This document shows, piece by piece, positions 26,075 through 33,826 of a stretch of 49,127 nt of DNA; positions within the stretch are counted from its first letter, which is position 1, and every line of letters begins with the position of its first letter. The notes under the pieces were generated by a model that saw only the letters and a list, made by a program, of their open reading frames with translations, made no database searches and was not told the DNA's origin. Source of the stretch: Bacilli bacterium (lineage in GTDB: Bacteria > Bacillota_I > Bacilli_A > ML615J-28 > CAG-313); assembly GCA_017409905.1 (NCBI GenBank), contig JAFQRV010000048.1, forward strand, positions 1 through 49,127. The letters are read 5' to 3'. Both the position numbers and the translations under genes were made by a program.

Positions 26075-26367
26075 TGATTAAACATATCGTTTGTTTTAAA
26101 ATTAAAGAAGAATGTAAAGATCGCATCATGGATGCAAAATACACATTACTTTCAATGAAAGAAAATGTTCCACTAGTAAAAGGCATTCAAGTTGGGGTTG
26201 ATTTCCTACATAGTGAGAGAAGCTATGATATTATTTTAGAAGTATTACTAGATTCTGTTGAAGATTTAGAAAAATACCAAAATGATGAATATCATTGTAG
26301 AGTAGTAAAAACCCTAATGCATGAAATTAGAGAAGCTAGTGTTGCAATTGACTATGAAATAGAATAA
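26074..26367 (+). CDS. Dabb (stress-responsive alpha/beta-barrel) family protein
   Basis: A 97-residue Dabb protein: MIKHIVCFKI at the start, then LSMKENVPLVKGIQVGVDF, YDIILEVLLDSVEDLEKYQNDEYH and a final strand. The ferredoxin-like dimeric barrel has unknown ligand in most bacteria. It is translationally coupled to the PQ-loop gene (TAATG). AAAAGGAGATGG upstream gives a strong ribosome site. It is the end of the 23.4-26.4 kb operon. Confidence 0.9.
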   Translation: MIKHIVCFKIKEECKDRIMDAKYTLLSMKENVPLVKGIQVGVDFLHSERSYDIILEVLLDSVEDLEKYQNDEYHCRVVKTLMHEIREASVAIDYEIE

Positions 26368-26396
26368 AAACTGTTCAAAAAGAACAGTTTTTTATT
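26367..26396 (+). terminator. Terminator after Dabb gene
   Basis: A 10-bp perfect stem AAAACTGTTC/GAACAGTTTT (26367-26376 with 26382-26391), 5-nt loop, T run. A TGTTATATT extended -10-like element (26458-26466) before the next gene could be its promoter, but no good -35 is seen. Confidence 0.85.
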
Positions 26397-26486
26397 ATCT
26401 TATAATATTAAAAAGTTAAATTAAAACTATATTTCAACATATTTCATATTTTAAATTTGTTATATTAACAAAAAAGAGGTATGAAT

Positions 26487-28400
26487 ATGAAGAATGGATT
26501 TAAGATATTAATTATTATTTTATTATTAAATATTGTTTTTAATAATTATACTATTGTATATGGTAATACAAATAATGTTTATGTGATATATAGTGATTTA
26601 GAGTTAAAAAAGAATGATGAGTTAAGAATAGTTATTAATGTAGAAGATGCTAATTATTATAATAGTTGTATTATTAATATCGATATAAAAGATGACTTTA
26701 GTTTAGTAAATAGTGTTCCATGTGAATTATTATTAAATAGTTATTTTGATGAAGAAGAAATATATGTTAATGAATTAACAAATAATAATATTCGTTTTGT
26801 CGCTTTTAAAAATAAAAGTAATACAACAACTACTTTCAATAATTTAGTACAAATTACTTTAAAAGCCAATAGCAATATAAAAGATGTTATAAGTTATTTT
26901 GATAGTATTAATATTACTTTACAAGATAAAAGTAATAATACGATTGTTCCTACTATTAATTATAGTGAAGGTATGAAAGTAGAGTGGGATAAAGAATCAT
27001 ATATTGTAGAATTAAATGAAAAACTACCTGATTTTTTAAGTGATATAGTTATCTATAATAGAGAAGAAGATGAGTATACGATTAAATTAATAGTTGATGA
27101 TATTAACACGTCTGTTGTTTCCAATAAGATAGTAAGTGTTTATATTTATGATTATGTTAATTCTTCACAACTTTATATTAGTAAAACAATTAGTATTGTT
27201 GATAATATAAGACCTATTATTAAAGGTAATAGTGTAATTGAAATTAATGATGTTGATTTGACAAAAGATAGTATTTTTAATTATACAACAAGTGATAATT
27301 ATGATGACGTTTTAACTAGTTATATTACTTATTATAATCAAGAACAAAAAGAAGTAAAAGATTTAGATGCTTTTGTGAAATATTTAAGTTCTAATACAAT
27401 TGGATATTTAAAGATTATAGTAGAAGATAGTAGTAAAAATAAAAGTGAAGAATTAGTTCAAACTATTAAAATAATAGATACTACAAGTCCAGTTGTAAGT
27501 TATAATAAAGAGATTGAAATAGAAGATAGACTATTAGATAGTTTTAATATTTTAGATTATATTAAAGCGGTTGATCAGTATGATACTAATCCTTTAATAG
27601 TTTTTAATGAAGATATAAATTTGGTTGAATATTTAAAAGAACATATTAGTATTGAATTAACATTCAATTCAAAAGATTGTTTTAATAATAAAACAGATGA
27701 CTATATAATAAGTATTAGTATAATTGATACAGTTATACCAACTATTGATAAATTAAATGATTTAAGCTTAAAAGACGTTCATTTTGGAAGTTTTGAAGAG
27801 TATCTAAGTAAATGTTTTAAAGTAGTTGATAACTATCCAAATTATGTAATTAATTATAAATATATGAGTACTCAAGAAGTTAATTTTGAGGATTTTAAAA
27901 AGTATTTGTTTAGTAATAATACAGGTAATATTATTATAAATGTAGAAGATTCTAGTAATAATATATCTAATGATATAGAAATAGTAGTAAAAGTAGAAGA
28001 TACTACTCCACCAGTAGTATCTATTAATAATATTGAAGAAGGAAAAAAGTATTTGACTATTAGTTCTGTTGATTACGTAATAAAAGATAATTTTACAAGT
28101 AGTATAGATACTAAAATATATTTAGATGGAAATGAATATAAAGGTAATACTATTAATCAATTGGGAGTACATACTATTAGAATAGTATGTACCGATGAAT
28201 CTAATAATACTACTAATTTTGAAGTTAATTTTGAAATAATTAAAAATAATTTAATTGGTTGTGGTACAGATTTAGATTGTTATAGTGATAATTATATGGA
28301 TGTTATTTATATTGCGTTAATACTCTTTTTTAGTACTGTATTTATAGTGATAGTTAGAGTTGCAGTTAAAAGAAGTAAAACAAGAAATTTAAAGCATTAA
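26487..28400 (+). CDS. Membrane-anchored surface protein with Ig/DUF5011-like repeats
   Basis: A 637-residue protein with a signal peptide (MKNGFKILIIILLLNIVF) and a C-terminal membrane helix followed by basic residues (RVAVKRSKTRN), so most of it lies outside the cell. Residues ~25-150 look like a cohesin-type beta domain. Then come about four tandem Ig/cadherin-like units of the DUF5011 type, each with a (V/I)-x-D-T-(T/V)-x-P-x-(V/I) junction (e.g. IKIIDTTSPVVSY, VKVEDTTPPVVSI). The role is likely structural or adhesive. ATG 26487 is chosen because AAAGAGGT (26473-26480) is 6 bases upstream; ATG 26481 would have no spacing. The stop overlaps the convergent sigma-factor gene by 2 bases with no terminator between. 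Confidence 0.8.
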   Translation: MKNGFKILIIILLLNIVFNNYTIVYGNTNNVYVIYSDLELKKNDELRIVINVEDANYYNSCIINIDIKDDFSLVNSVPCELLLNSYFDEEEIYVNELTNNNIRFVAFKNKSNTTTTFNNLVQITLKANSNIKDVISYFDSINITLQDKSNNTIVPTINYSEGMKVEWDKESYIVELNEKLPDFLSDIVIYNREEDEYTIKLIVDDINTSVVSNKIVSVYIYDYVNSSQLYISKTISIVDNIRPIIKGNSVIEINDVDLTKDSIFNYTTSDNYDDVLTSYITYYNQEQKEVKDLDAFVKYLSSNTIGYLKIIVEDSSKNKSEELVQTIKIIDTTSPVVSYNKEIEIEDRLLDSFNILDYIKAVDQYDTNPLIVFNEDINLVEYLKEHISIELTFNSKDCFNNKTDDYIISISIIDTVIPTIDKLNDLSLKDVHFGSFEEYLSKCFKVVDNYPNYVINYKYMSTQEVNFEDFKKYLFSNNTGNIIINVEDSSNNISNDIEIVVKVEDTTPPVVSINNIEEGKKYLTISSVDYVIKDNFTSSIDTKIYLDGNEYKGNTINQLGVHTIRIVCTDESNNTTNFEVNFEIIKNNLIGCGTDLDCYSDNYMDVIYIALILFFSTVFIVIVRVAVKRSKTRNLKH

Positions 28401-29074
28401 AGATTATTTTTTAAGAATAAATAAATCTTGGTTAAAGCTCTCTTTTCAATTCTAGATACGTAGCTTCTGCTTATTTTTAAGCTAGAAGCTATTTCTTTTT
28501 GGGTTTCAACTGGATAATCATTTAGACCATATCTTCGAGATATAATATCTAATTCTCTTTCATCTAAAGTCTTAATAGCTTCTTTTAATTTATTTAAATA
28601 TTCATCATTAACAAGTGTAGATATAATAGATGGACTAGGATCTTCAATAATATCATATAATTTAATTTCGTTACCTTCTTTATCCTCACCAATTGAAACA
28701 TTCAAAGAAGTAACATCTTTATTTTTCTTATTGCTTCTTAAATACATTAGTATTTCATTTTCGATACAACGTGATGCATAAGTTGCCAGTTTTGTGCCAC
28801 TTTCTAATTTATATGAATCCACTGCTTTAATTAGACCAAAAGAACCGATTGATAATAAATCTTCTTTATCAATTCTAGTATTTTCATATTTTTTAATAAT
28901 ATGAGCAACTAATCTTAAATTGTGTTCAATAAGCAAGTTTCTAGCATCAATATCTCCAAGACTTGCTTTTTTTAATAATTCTAATTCTTCTTCGCTACTT
29001 AAAACTCTAGGAAAACTTTCCGAATTAATAGACCCCATAAAAGGGATAATTAAAAAAGATAATAAGTTTAACAT
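28397..29074 (-). CDS. sigK: Sigma-70 family factor resembling sporulation SigK
   Basis: A 225-residue sigma factor. The hydrophobic N-terminus (MLNLLSFLIIPFMGSINSESFPRVLSSEEE) matches the shape of pro-SigK, whose leader is removed by SpoIVFB. Region 2 is DIDARNLLIEHNLRLVAHIIKKYENT, LLSIGSFGLIKAVDSY and TYASRCIENEILMYLRS. Region 4 is a helix-turn-helix: QKEIASSLKISRSYVSRIEKRALTKI. SigK directs late mother-cell transcription in spore formers; in a reduced genome it could serve another developmental or stress role. AAGGAGT (plus-strand 29082-29088) sits 7 bases before the start. It is divergent from yqeG. Confidence 0.8.
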   Translation of the reverse strand: MLNLLSFLIIPFMGSINSESFPRVLSSEEELELLKKASLGDIDARNLLIEHNLRLVAHIIKKYENTRIDKEDLLSIGSFGLIKAVDSYKLESGTKLATYASRCIENEILMYLRSNKKNKDVTSLNVSIGEDKEGNEIKLYDIIEDPSPSIISTLVNDEYLNKLKEAIKTLDERELDIISRRYGLNDYPVETQKEIASSLKISRSYVSRIEKRALTKIYLFLKNNL

Positions 29075-29094
29075 TTAAAAACTCCTTGTATTGT

Positions 29095-29123
29095 TAGACA
29101 AAATCATCAAAATTTAGTATAAT
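29095..29123 (+). promoter_or_regulatory. Promoter for the yqeG operon
   Basis: TATAAT (29118-29123) with a weak -35 TTAGAC (29095-29100) at 17 bp, in the 67-base gap between the divergent sigma-factor gene and yqeG. Confidence 0.5.
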
Positions 29124-29141
29124 ATAAAATAGGTGATGTTT

Positions 29142-29669
29142 ATGAAGTATACTCCAAGAGAAGTTGTTAAATCAATTGATGATATTGACTTTGTTAAATT
29201 ATATGATGAAGGGTATCGAATTATTATTAGTGATTTAGATAATACTTTGGCTCCATATACAATGGAATATCCAACAAAAGATTTAATCAATCGAATAGAA
29301 GAAATTAAAAATATTGGTTTTGAGATTTATTTAGTATCTAATAATAAGAAGAAAAGATTAGAAATATTTAGTAAAGCATTTAATATTAATGGTTATTTAG
29401 AAAAAGCTCATAAACCAAAAATTAATAAATTAACTAAATATTTAAAAGAATTAAATATTAATACTAATTTAGTAATTGGTCTTGGAGATCAATTAGTTAC
29501 AGATATTTTAGCTTTTAATAGATTAAATTCATATTCTATTCTTGTTAAGACAATCGATACGAAAACCCAAAAATGGTATACTAAAATAAACAGAATAAGA
29601 GAAAAAAGCATAATTAGACAAATTAAAAAAGAAAATATAGAAATAGGAAGAAAGATTGAAGAACTATGA
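29142..29669 (+). CDS. yqeG: YqeG family HAD-IIIA phosphatase
   Basis: A 175-residue HAD-superfamily phosphatase with motif I IISDLDNTLAPY (two catalytic Asp), motif II LVSNNKK, motif III Lys in KAHKPKINK and motif IV GLGDQLVTDI. YqeG proteins are phosphatidylglycerophosphate- or protein-phosphatase-like and sit in the conserved yqeG-yqeH-yqeK-rsfS operon linked to ribosome and membrane biogenesis. ATG 29142 follows AGGTGA at 29131-29136. The stop overlaps yqeH by 4 bases. Confidence 0.9.
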   Translation: MKYTPREVVKSIDDIDFVKLYDEGYRIIISDLDNTLAPYTMEYPTKDLINRIEEIKNIGFEIYLVSNNKKKRLEIFSKAFNINGYLEKAHKPKINKLTKYLKELNINTNLVIGLGDQLVTDILAFNRLNSYSILVKTIDTKTQKWYTKINRIREKSIIRQIKKENIEIGRKIEEL

Positions 29670-30823
29670 GTAGATGTATAGGTTGTGGAGCAATTCTCCA
29701 AACAACAAATGAATTATTACCAGGTTATATTCCCCCTTCATCTGATGCAGAAAGTAAAGCATATTGTAAAAGATGCTTTATGATTAGACATCATAATTTA
29801 GATTATAGTTTAGATAATTTAAATTTAATGAGTAATCCAGAATTAGTTAAACAAAAACATCATGAATATATGACTTTGCTTCAAAACATTAAAAATGAAA
29901 ACTGTTTAGTTTTATTAATGATAGATGCTTTAGATATTTATACTGGTATAATTCCGGATATTAAAAAAATCGTTGGAAATAATCCTGTTTGGATTCTAGC
30001 CAATAAATCTGATTTATTTCCAAAAGATTTAAAATTAAATAAGATTAAAGAAAAGATTGAAAAAATATCAAAAGATAATGGTCTTGATACTAAAAATGTG
30101 TTCTTTATTTCTTGTTATAAAGAACATAATGTTGATGTTATTATGGAAAGAATGTTCGCAAATCTAAATAAAAAACATTACCCATCAAATAATATTTATA
30201 TTATTGGTTCAACCTCTGTTGGCAAATCAACATTCATTAATTTAGTCTTAAAAAAATATGCCAAAACTGTTGATTTAATTACTACTTCAATGGAAGCAAA
30301 TACTACAACAAACCTAATTAAAATAGGTGTAGGAAAGAACCATCAAGGTAAAGAGTGTTACTTAATTGATACACCAGGATACTTAAATGAAAGAAGTATT
30401 CTATCATGTGCACCACTTGAAACTTTAAAAATATTAGTTCCAAAAAACTTTATAAGAGTTAAAACTTATCAATTAAAAGAAGAACAAACTATTTACTTAG
30501 GGGGTCTTGTTCGAATGGACTTTAAGTGTGAAAAATTAAGTGCTTCTTTTTATGTAAGTGATAAATTATACATTCATCGAACTAAAACAATGAATGCAGA
30601 AAAAGCATATGAAAACTTAAAATTTAAAGAAATTGTTCCACCATTTAATGAAGAAGAACTAAAAATGTATGGAAAAAATCATTTAGTAAAAGTTAAAGTG
30701 GAAAACAGTATTAACATCTGGTTATCAGGTATTGGTATTGTGCATATTAAAGGAAGTGGAGAAATTACTATAACTCATCTTGAAATGGTTATGGTAACAC
30801 TTGATTATGATGAATTATCATAA
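29666..30823 (+). CDS. yqeH: Ribosome-biogenesis GTPase YqeH
   Basis: A 385-residue circularly permuted GTPase. It begins with a zinc-binding knuckle pair (CIGCGA and YCKRCFMIRHH), then G4 ILANKSD and G5 ISCYKEH, followed by G1 GSTSVGKSTF, G2 in TSMEANTTT and G3 LIDTPGY. YqeH supports 30S subunit assembly and is widely essential in Bacillota. It overlaps yqeG and yqeK, as in other genomes. A C-terminal RNA/protein-binding domain (about 230-385) is present. Confidence 0.93.
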   Translation: MSRCIGCGAILQTTNELLPGYIPPSSDAESKAYCKRCFMIRHHNLDYSLDNLNLMSNPELVKQKHHEYMTLLQNIKNENCLVLLMIDALDIYTGIIPDIKKIVGNNPVWILANKSDLFPKDLKLNKIKEKIEKISKDNGLDTKNVFFISCYKEHNVDVIMERMFANLNKKHYPSNNIYIIGSTSVGKSTFINLVLKKYAKTVDLITTSMEANTTTNLIKIGVGKNHQGKECYLIDTPGYLNERSILSCAPLETLKILVPKNFIRVKTYQLKEEQTIYLGGLVRMDFKCEKLSASFYVSDKLYIHRTKTMNAEKAYENLKFKEIVPPFNEEELKMYGKNHLVKVKVENSINIWLSGIGIVHIKGSGEITITHLEMVMVTLDYDELS

Positions 30824-31406
30824 TTTAGAACAAATGATGATTAAACGCTTTAGTAATAATCCCAAAGATCAAATGCGTTTAAATCATAGCTTATATGTTG
30901 TAAAAATGGCATTAAAGTTAAATAAACATCATAACTTAGGTCTTGACGAAGAATTAGTTAAAGTAACAGCACTTCTTCATGATTATGCGAAAGTCTTTGA
31001 TATTGATACTCAATTTAAACTAATTGAAAAATATTTCACAAAAGAACAAATTGATTATTATAAAGAATATCCTAGTTTAGTTCATGCTTTTCTTGGAGCT
31101 TATTTAGTAAAAGATGAATTAAATATCCAAGATGAAGAAATCTTTGAAGCCATCTATTATCATACAACAGGAAAAAAAGGAATGAGTTTATTAACAAAAT
31201 TAATCTATGCAAGCGATGCAATAGAAGAGTCTAGAAATTATCCTGATGTTGATATGTTAAGAGAAGAGGTCTTTAAAGATTTTGAATATGGTATTTATTT
31301 ATTAATAAAACACACAATTCTTCATTTAAAAGATATTAATAAACCAATAGAACAAAATACATTTGATGCATATTTAGAATATAAGGAGGTATTTAATGAA
31401 GTTTAA
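30807..31406 (+). CDS. yqeK: YqeK-like HD-domain hydrolase (Ap4A hydrolase family)
   Basis: A protein of about 199 residues with the HD motif ALLHDYAK and a further metal-ligand YHTTGKKGMS segment and YASDAIE. YqeK proteins hydrolyse symmetric diadenosine tetraphosphate to two ADP, limiting this stress alarmone. The start is uncertain: ATG 30807 or 30810, both overlapping the yqeH end with only a weak ribosome site (GGTAAC). nadD, which usually lies directly upstream of yqeK, is absent here. Confidence 0.85.
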   Translation: MMNYHNLEQMMIKRFSNNPKDQMRLNHSLYVVKMALKLNKHHNLGLDEELVKVTALLHDYAKVFDIDTQFKLIEKYFTKEQIDYYKEYPSLVHAFLGAYLVKDELNIQDEEIFEAIYYHTTGKKGMSLLTKLIYASDAIEESRNYPDVDMLREEVFKDFEYGIYLLIKHTILHLKDINKPIEQNTFDAYLEYKEVFNEV

Positions 31407-31743
31407 AAACAAAGAACTTGAAATTGTTTTAAAAGCAATAGATAAAGCTGTTTTAAAAGATATAATAGTTTATAATATTCAAGAAGTAACTCCATTTTTT
31501 GACTACTCTATTATTACAACCGCAACTTCATCTAGACAAGGTCATGCGGCCGTAGAATATTTAAGAGATGCCGCGGAAGAAAATAACATATTAGTTAAAG
31601 GTTATGCGGATTCAAGTGATTCTAGTTGGTTTTTAGTTGACTTAAATAATATTATTGTTCATGTGTTTGTGAATGAAGAAAGACAAAGATTTAATTTAGA
31701 CGGATTATATTACAATTTAGATAAAGAAATATTAGAGGATTAA
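31396..31743 (+). CDS. rsfS: Ribosomal silencing factor RsfS
   Basis: A 115-residue RsfS (Iojap family) with the pattern KAIDKAVLKDIIVYNIQEVTPFFDYSIITTA, then EYLRDAAEE and SSWFLVDLNNIIVHVFVNEERQRFNLDGLY. RsfS binds ribosomal protein L14 on the 50S subunit and blocks 30S joining in starvation. A perfect AAGGAGG inside the yqeK end drives it. It closes the conserved operon before the DUF1295 gene. Confidence 0.95.
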   Translation: MKFKNKELEIVLKAIDKAVLKDIIVYNIQEVTPFFDYSIITTATSSRQGHAAVEYLRDAAEENNILVKGYADSSDSSWFLVDLNNIIVHVFVNEERQRFNLDGLYYNLDKEILED

Positions 31744-31745
31744 TT

Positions 31746-32630
31746 ATGAAAAAACAAATTAAAGATCGCATAATTGGCTATATTTTACTTACGGTAATGT
31801 ATATAGTAGCATTTTTTACAGGTCAATTAATATACGATATGTTTGAAATACACCTATTGTTAAAGGTTTTATTAATGACAGTTTCTGCAACCCTAGTCAT
31901 CTTCTTATTTTCTTGTATGCTTCAAAACTCTTCAGTTTATGATCCATACTGGAGTGTATTTCCTATAATAACTGCAGTAATGCTATTTGATATGGGAAAA
32001 GTTACACATCCACTTTCAATCTTAATGTTAGTATTAATTATTCTTTGGGGTATAAGATTAACGCTTAATTGGGCATATACTTTCAAAGGATTAGATTATG
32101 AGGATTGGCGATATACAAAATTTAGAAACGAACATCCTAAACTTTGGCCGTTATTAAATTTATTGGGGATTCATATGTTTCCAACACTAGTTACATATCT
32201 TTTAATGTTAGCACCGATTTGTTTTTTTGATACAGTAAATAATGGTACAATTACTAATCAGTTTAATTTATCAAGTATTTTATCCATTATTATAATGCTT
32301 GCAGCATTAATAATTGAATTATTAGCTGATCTTCAATCACATATTCATAGAAAAAAATACCCAAAAACTTTAATAAATACAGGTCTTTGGAAAGTATCAA
32401 GACATCCAAATTACTTTGGTGAAATCATCTTTTGGTTTGGAGCATATCTATTATTAATCTCTATAAATAGTAACATGTGGATTCTATTCTTAGGCCCATT
32501 AGTAAATTTATTAATGTTTGTATTTGTGAGTATTCCAATGATGGAAAAACGTTTAATGAACAAATATCCAGAATATCAAACATACCAAAAAACAGTAAAT
32601 GTTTTAATCCCATTAAAGAAAAAGCAATAG
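31746..32630 (+). CDS. DUF1295 steroid-5-alpha-reductase-like membrane protein
   Basis: A 294-residue protein with about seven hydrophobic helices. The C-terminal signature (GLWKVSRHPNYFGEIIFWFG ... PMMEKRLMNKYPEY) is that of the DUF1295/steroid-reductase-like family, related to ICMT. The N-terminal part has SVYDPYWSVFP. Function in bacteria is unknown; NAD(P)H-dependent reduction of a lipid is plausible. It starts 2 bases after rsfS, so it belongs to the same transcript, and its TAG lies in a terminator stem. Confidence 0.85.
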   Translation: MKKQIKDRIIGYILLTVMYIVAFFTGQLIYDMFEIHLLLKVLLMTVSATLVIFLFSCMLQNSSVYDPYWSVFPIITAVMLFDMGKVTHPLSILMLVLIILWGIRLTLNWAYTFKGLDYEDWRYTKFRNEHPKLWPLLNLLGIHMFPTLVTYLLMLAPICFFDTVNNGTITNQFNLSSILSIIIMLAALIIELLADLQSHIHRKKYPKTLINTGLWKVSRHPNYFGEIIFWFGAYLLLISINSNMWILFLGPLVNLLMFVFVSIPMMEKRLMNKYPEYQTYQKTVNVLIPLKKKQ

Positions 32631-32658
32631 TATTTCCCATACTGTTGCTTTTTGATTT
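32619..32658 (+). terminator. Terminator of the yqeG-DUF1295 operon
   Basis: A 15-bp stem with one T-G wobble (32619-32633 with 32639-32653), 5-nt loop, T-rich end. The DUF1295 stop codon is inside the left arm. Confidence 0.9.
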
Positions 32659-32665
32659 TTTCCGC

Positions 32666-32681
32666 TTTTTTTTTTTTTTTT
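32666..32681. repeat. 16-base T homopolymer
   Basis: An uninterrupted run of 16 T right after the operon terminator. Homopolymers of this length slip during replication and may vary in length between cells; it is outside any gene and about 180 bases upstream of the -10 of the SipW operon, so an effect on that promoter is speculative. Confidence 0.9.
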
Positions 32682-32735
32682 CTGGAAAATTCCTTTTGAT
32701 GAAAACACTTTCATTGGTTTTTTGAGCGATATTTC

Positions 32736-32764
32736 TTTACCCTTTGAAATAAAAATAGTATAAT
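32736..32764 (+). promoter_or_regulatory. Possible upstream promoter of the SipW operon
   Basis: TATAAT (32759-32764) with a weak TTTACC -35 (32736-32741) at 17 bp. It lies in the same AAAAATAGTATAAT sequence that recurs 98 bases downstream, suggesting two tandem promoters or a duplicated control region. Confidence 0.4.
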
Positions 32765-32799
32765 GGCTATTGTAGTTTGCTGAAATTTAGGTGAAATTC

Positions 32800-32862
32800 T
32801 TTAGTTAAATTTTACCAAATTTTTAGAAAACATTGACTAAATTTAACTAAAAATAGTATAAT
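32800..32862 (+). promoter_or_regulatory. Main promoter of the SipW operon overlapped by a 13-bp inverted repeat
   Basis: TTGACT (32833-32838), 18-base spacer and TATAAT (32857-32862) form a good promoter. A perfect 13-bp inverted repeat (TTTAGTTAAATTT 32800-32812 and AAATTTAACTAAA 32839-32851, 26 bases apart) has its right arm inside the spacer. This placement suits a repressor binding site or a DNA loop. The regulator is unknown. Confidence 0.65.
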
Positions 32863-33023
32863 ATTCATATAAAAAAAGTAATTTTTTCTTCTTATTGGCT
32901 TGGCATTTAGTACATTACTTGCAAAAGTGAAGAAAAAATAGTAAAATAAGAACATAAATAGATTAAAATGGGGTACTAGATACTCCTAATATCTCGTTTA
33001 TATTCTTAGGAGGCATAGAATAT
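32863..33023 (+). promoter_or_regulatory. Long structured leader of the SipW operon with sequestered ribosome site
   Basis: The leader of about 150 bases contains a long-range stem (ATTTTTTCTTC 32881-32891 with GAAGAAAAAAT 32929-32939) and, near the start codon, a stem pairing CTCCTAA (32983-32989) with TTAGGAG (33006-33012), which includes the Shine-Dalgarno AGGAGG. Folding would hide the ribosome site for the signal-peptidase gene at 33024, so translation may be switched by an RNA, protein or ligand. No known riboswitch class is recognised. Confidence 0.5.
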
Positions 33024-33710
33024 ATGGAAAATCAAAAGAAATTAACGACTCTTAATATTGTAGGTATTATACTAATCGTTATATTCCTACCAATCATAAT
33101 GATTAATCTTACAATTGTAGTTAAAGGGTTAACTAAACCAGAAGAAGTACCAATGGTATTTAATACTGCACCATTAATTGTTATATCAGACTCAATGACA
33201 ATTGATAAAAAAGCAGGCACTGGTGCTTTTAATAAAGGTGATTTAATTTTTGTTAAAAAAGTAGATCCTAAAACTTTAGAAGTAGGAGATATTATTACAT
33301 ACATTTCCAACGATAAAGAAGGAAGTATTATAACTCACAGAATCGTAAGTATTTATGAAGACGGTTCATTTGAAACAAAAGGGGACTATTCTCCAGGGTA
33401 CGATAGAGACCCAGTCAAATATGAACAGGTTGTAGGTAAATACACAGGTAGAGTAGCAGGTGCAGGGGACATGGCAATGTTCTTCCAAACACCAACTGGT
33501 GTTATCGTATTAATCGGTGTACCACTTGTTGCGATATTAGTGGTTGACTTCTTCCAAAAGCGTAAGGAAAACGATCAAGTAAGTTCAGAAAAAGCCGAAC
33601 TTGAAGCTGAACTTGCAAGACTAAGAGCTGAAAAACAACAACAAGAAGAGCAACAATCTTCTGAAACTTTAGAAGTTACAGAATCTGTAACTGATCAACC
33701 TGAAGAGTAA
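33024..33710 (+). CDS. sipW: SipW-type (ER/archaeal-type) signal peptidase I
   Basis: A 228-residue membrane peptidase. A helix at about 10-34 is followed by the catalytic Ser in VISDSM (S57), the box NKGDLIFVKKV, and a catalytic His in IITHRIV (H105); a Ser-His pair rather than the bacterial Ser-Lys marks the SipW/ER class. GDYSPGYDRDPV and a second helix (about 152-174) follow, then a Glu/Gln-rich coiled-coil tail to the end. SipW processes TasA-like fibre subunits in Bacillus. The next genes encode such substrates, and a second SipW-like gene occurs at 36952. Confidence 0.9.
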   Translation: MENQKKLTTLNIVGIILIVIFLPIIMINLTIVVKGLTKPEEVPMVFNTAPLIVISDSMTIDKKAGTGAFNKGDLIFVKKVDPKTLEVGDIITYISNDKEGSIITHRIVSIYEDGSFETKGDYSPGYDRDPVKYEQVVGKYTGRVAGAGDMAMFFQTPTGVIVLIGVPLVAILVVDFFQKRKENDQVSSEKAELEAELARLRAEKQQQEEQQSSETLEVTESVTDQPEE

Positions 33711-33826
33711 TTCTTCAGCTAACTAATTTTGGTATAAAGCTAGTCACAAGCTCTATACACATAAAGTTTATAACTTTTTTATAAAAAACTTATAAAAAAA
33801 ATATTTAGAAAGGATAGACGAAAAAA
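33711..33826 (+). other. Intergenic spacer between sipW and TasA-like gene
   Basis: The spacer has a TTTTGGTATAAAG stretch (33728-33738) that could be an extended -10 of an internal promoter, and a small AAAGTT/AACTTT hairpin (33763-33777) followed by T, which may attenuate read-through. AGAAAGGA supplies the ribosome site for 33827. Both signals are weak. Confidence 0.35.
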
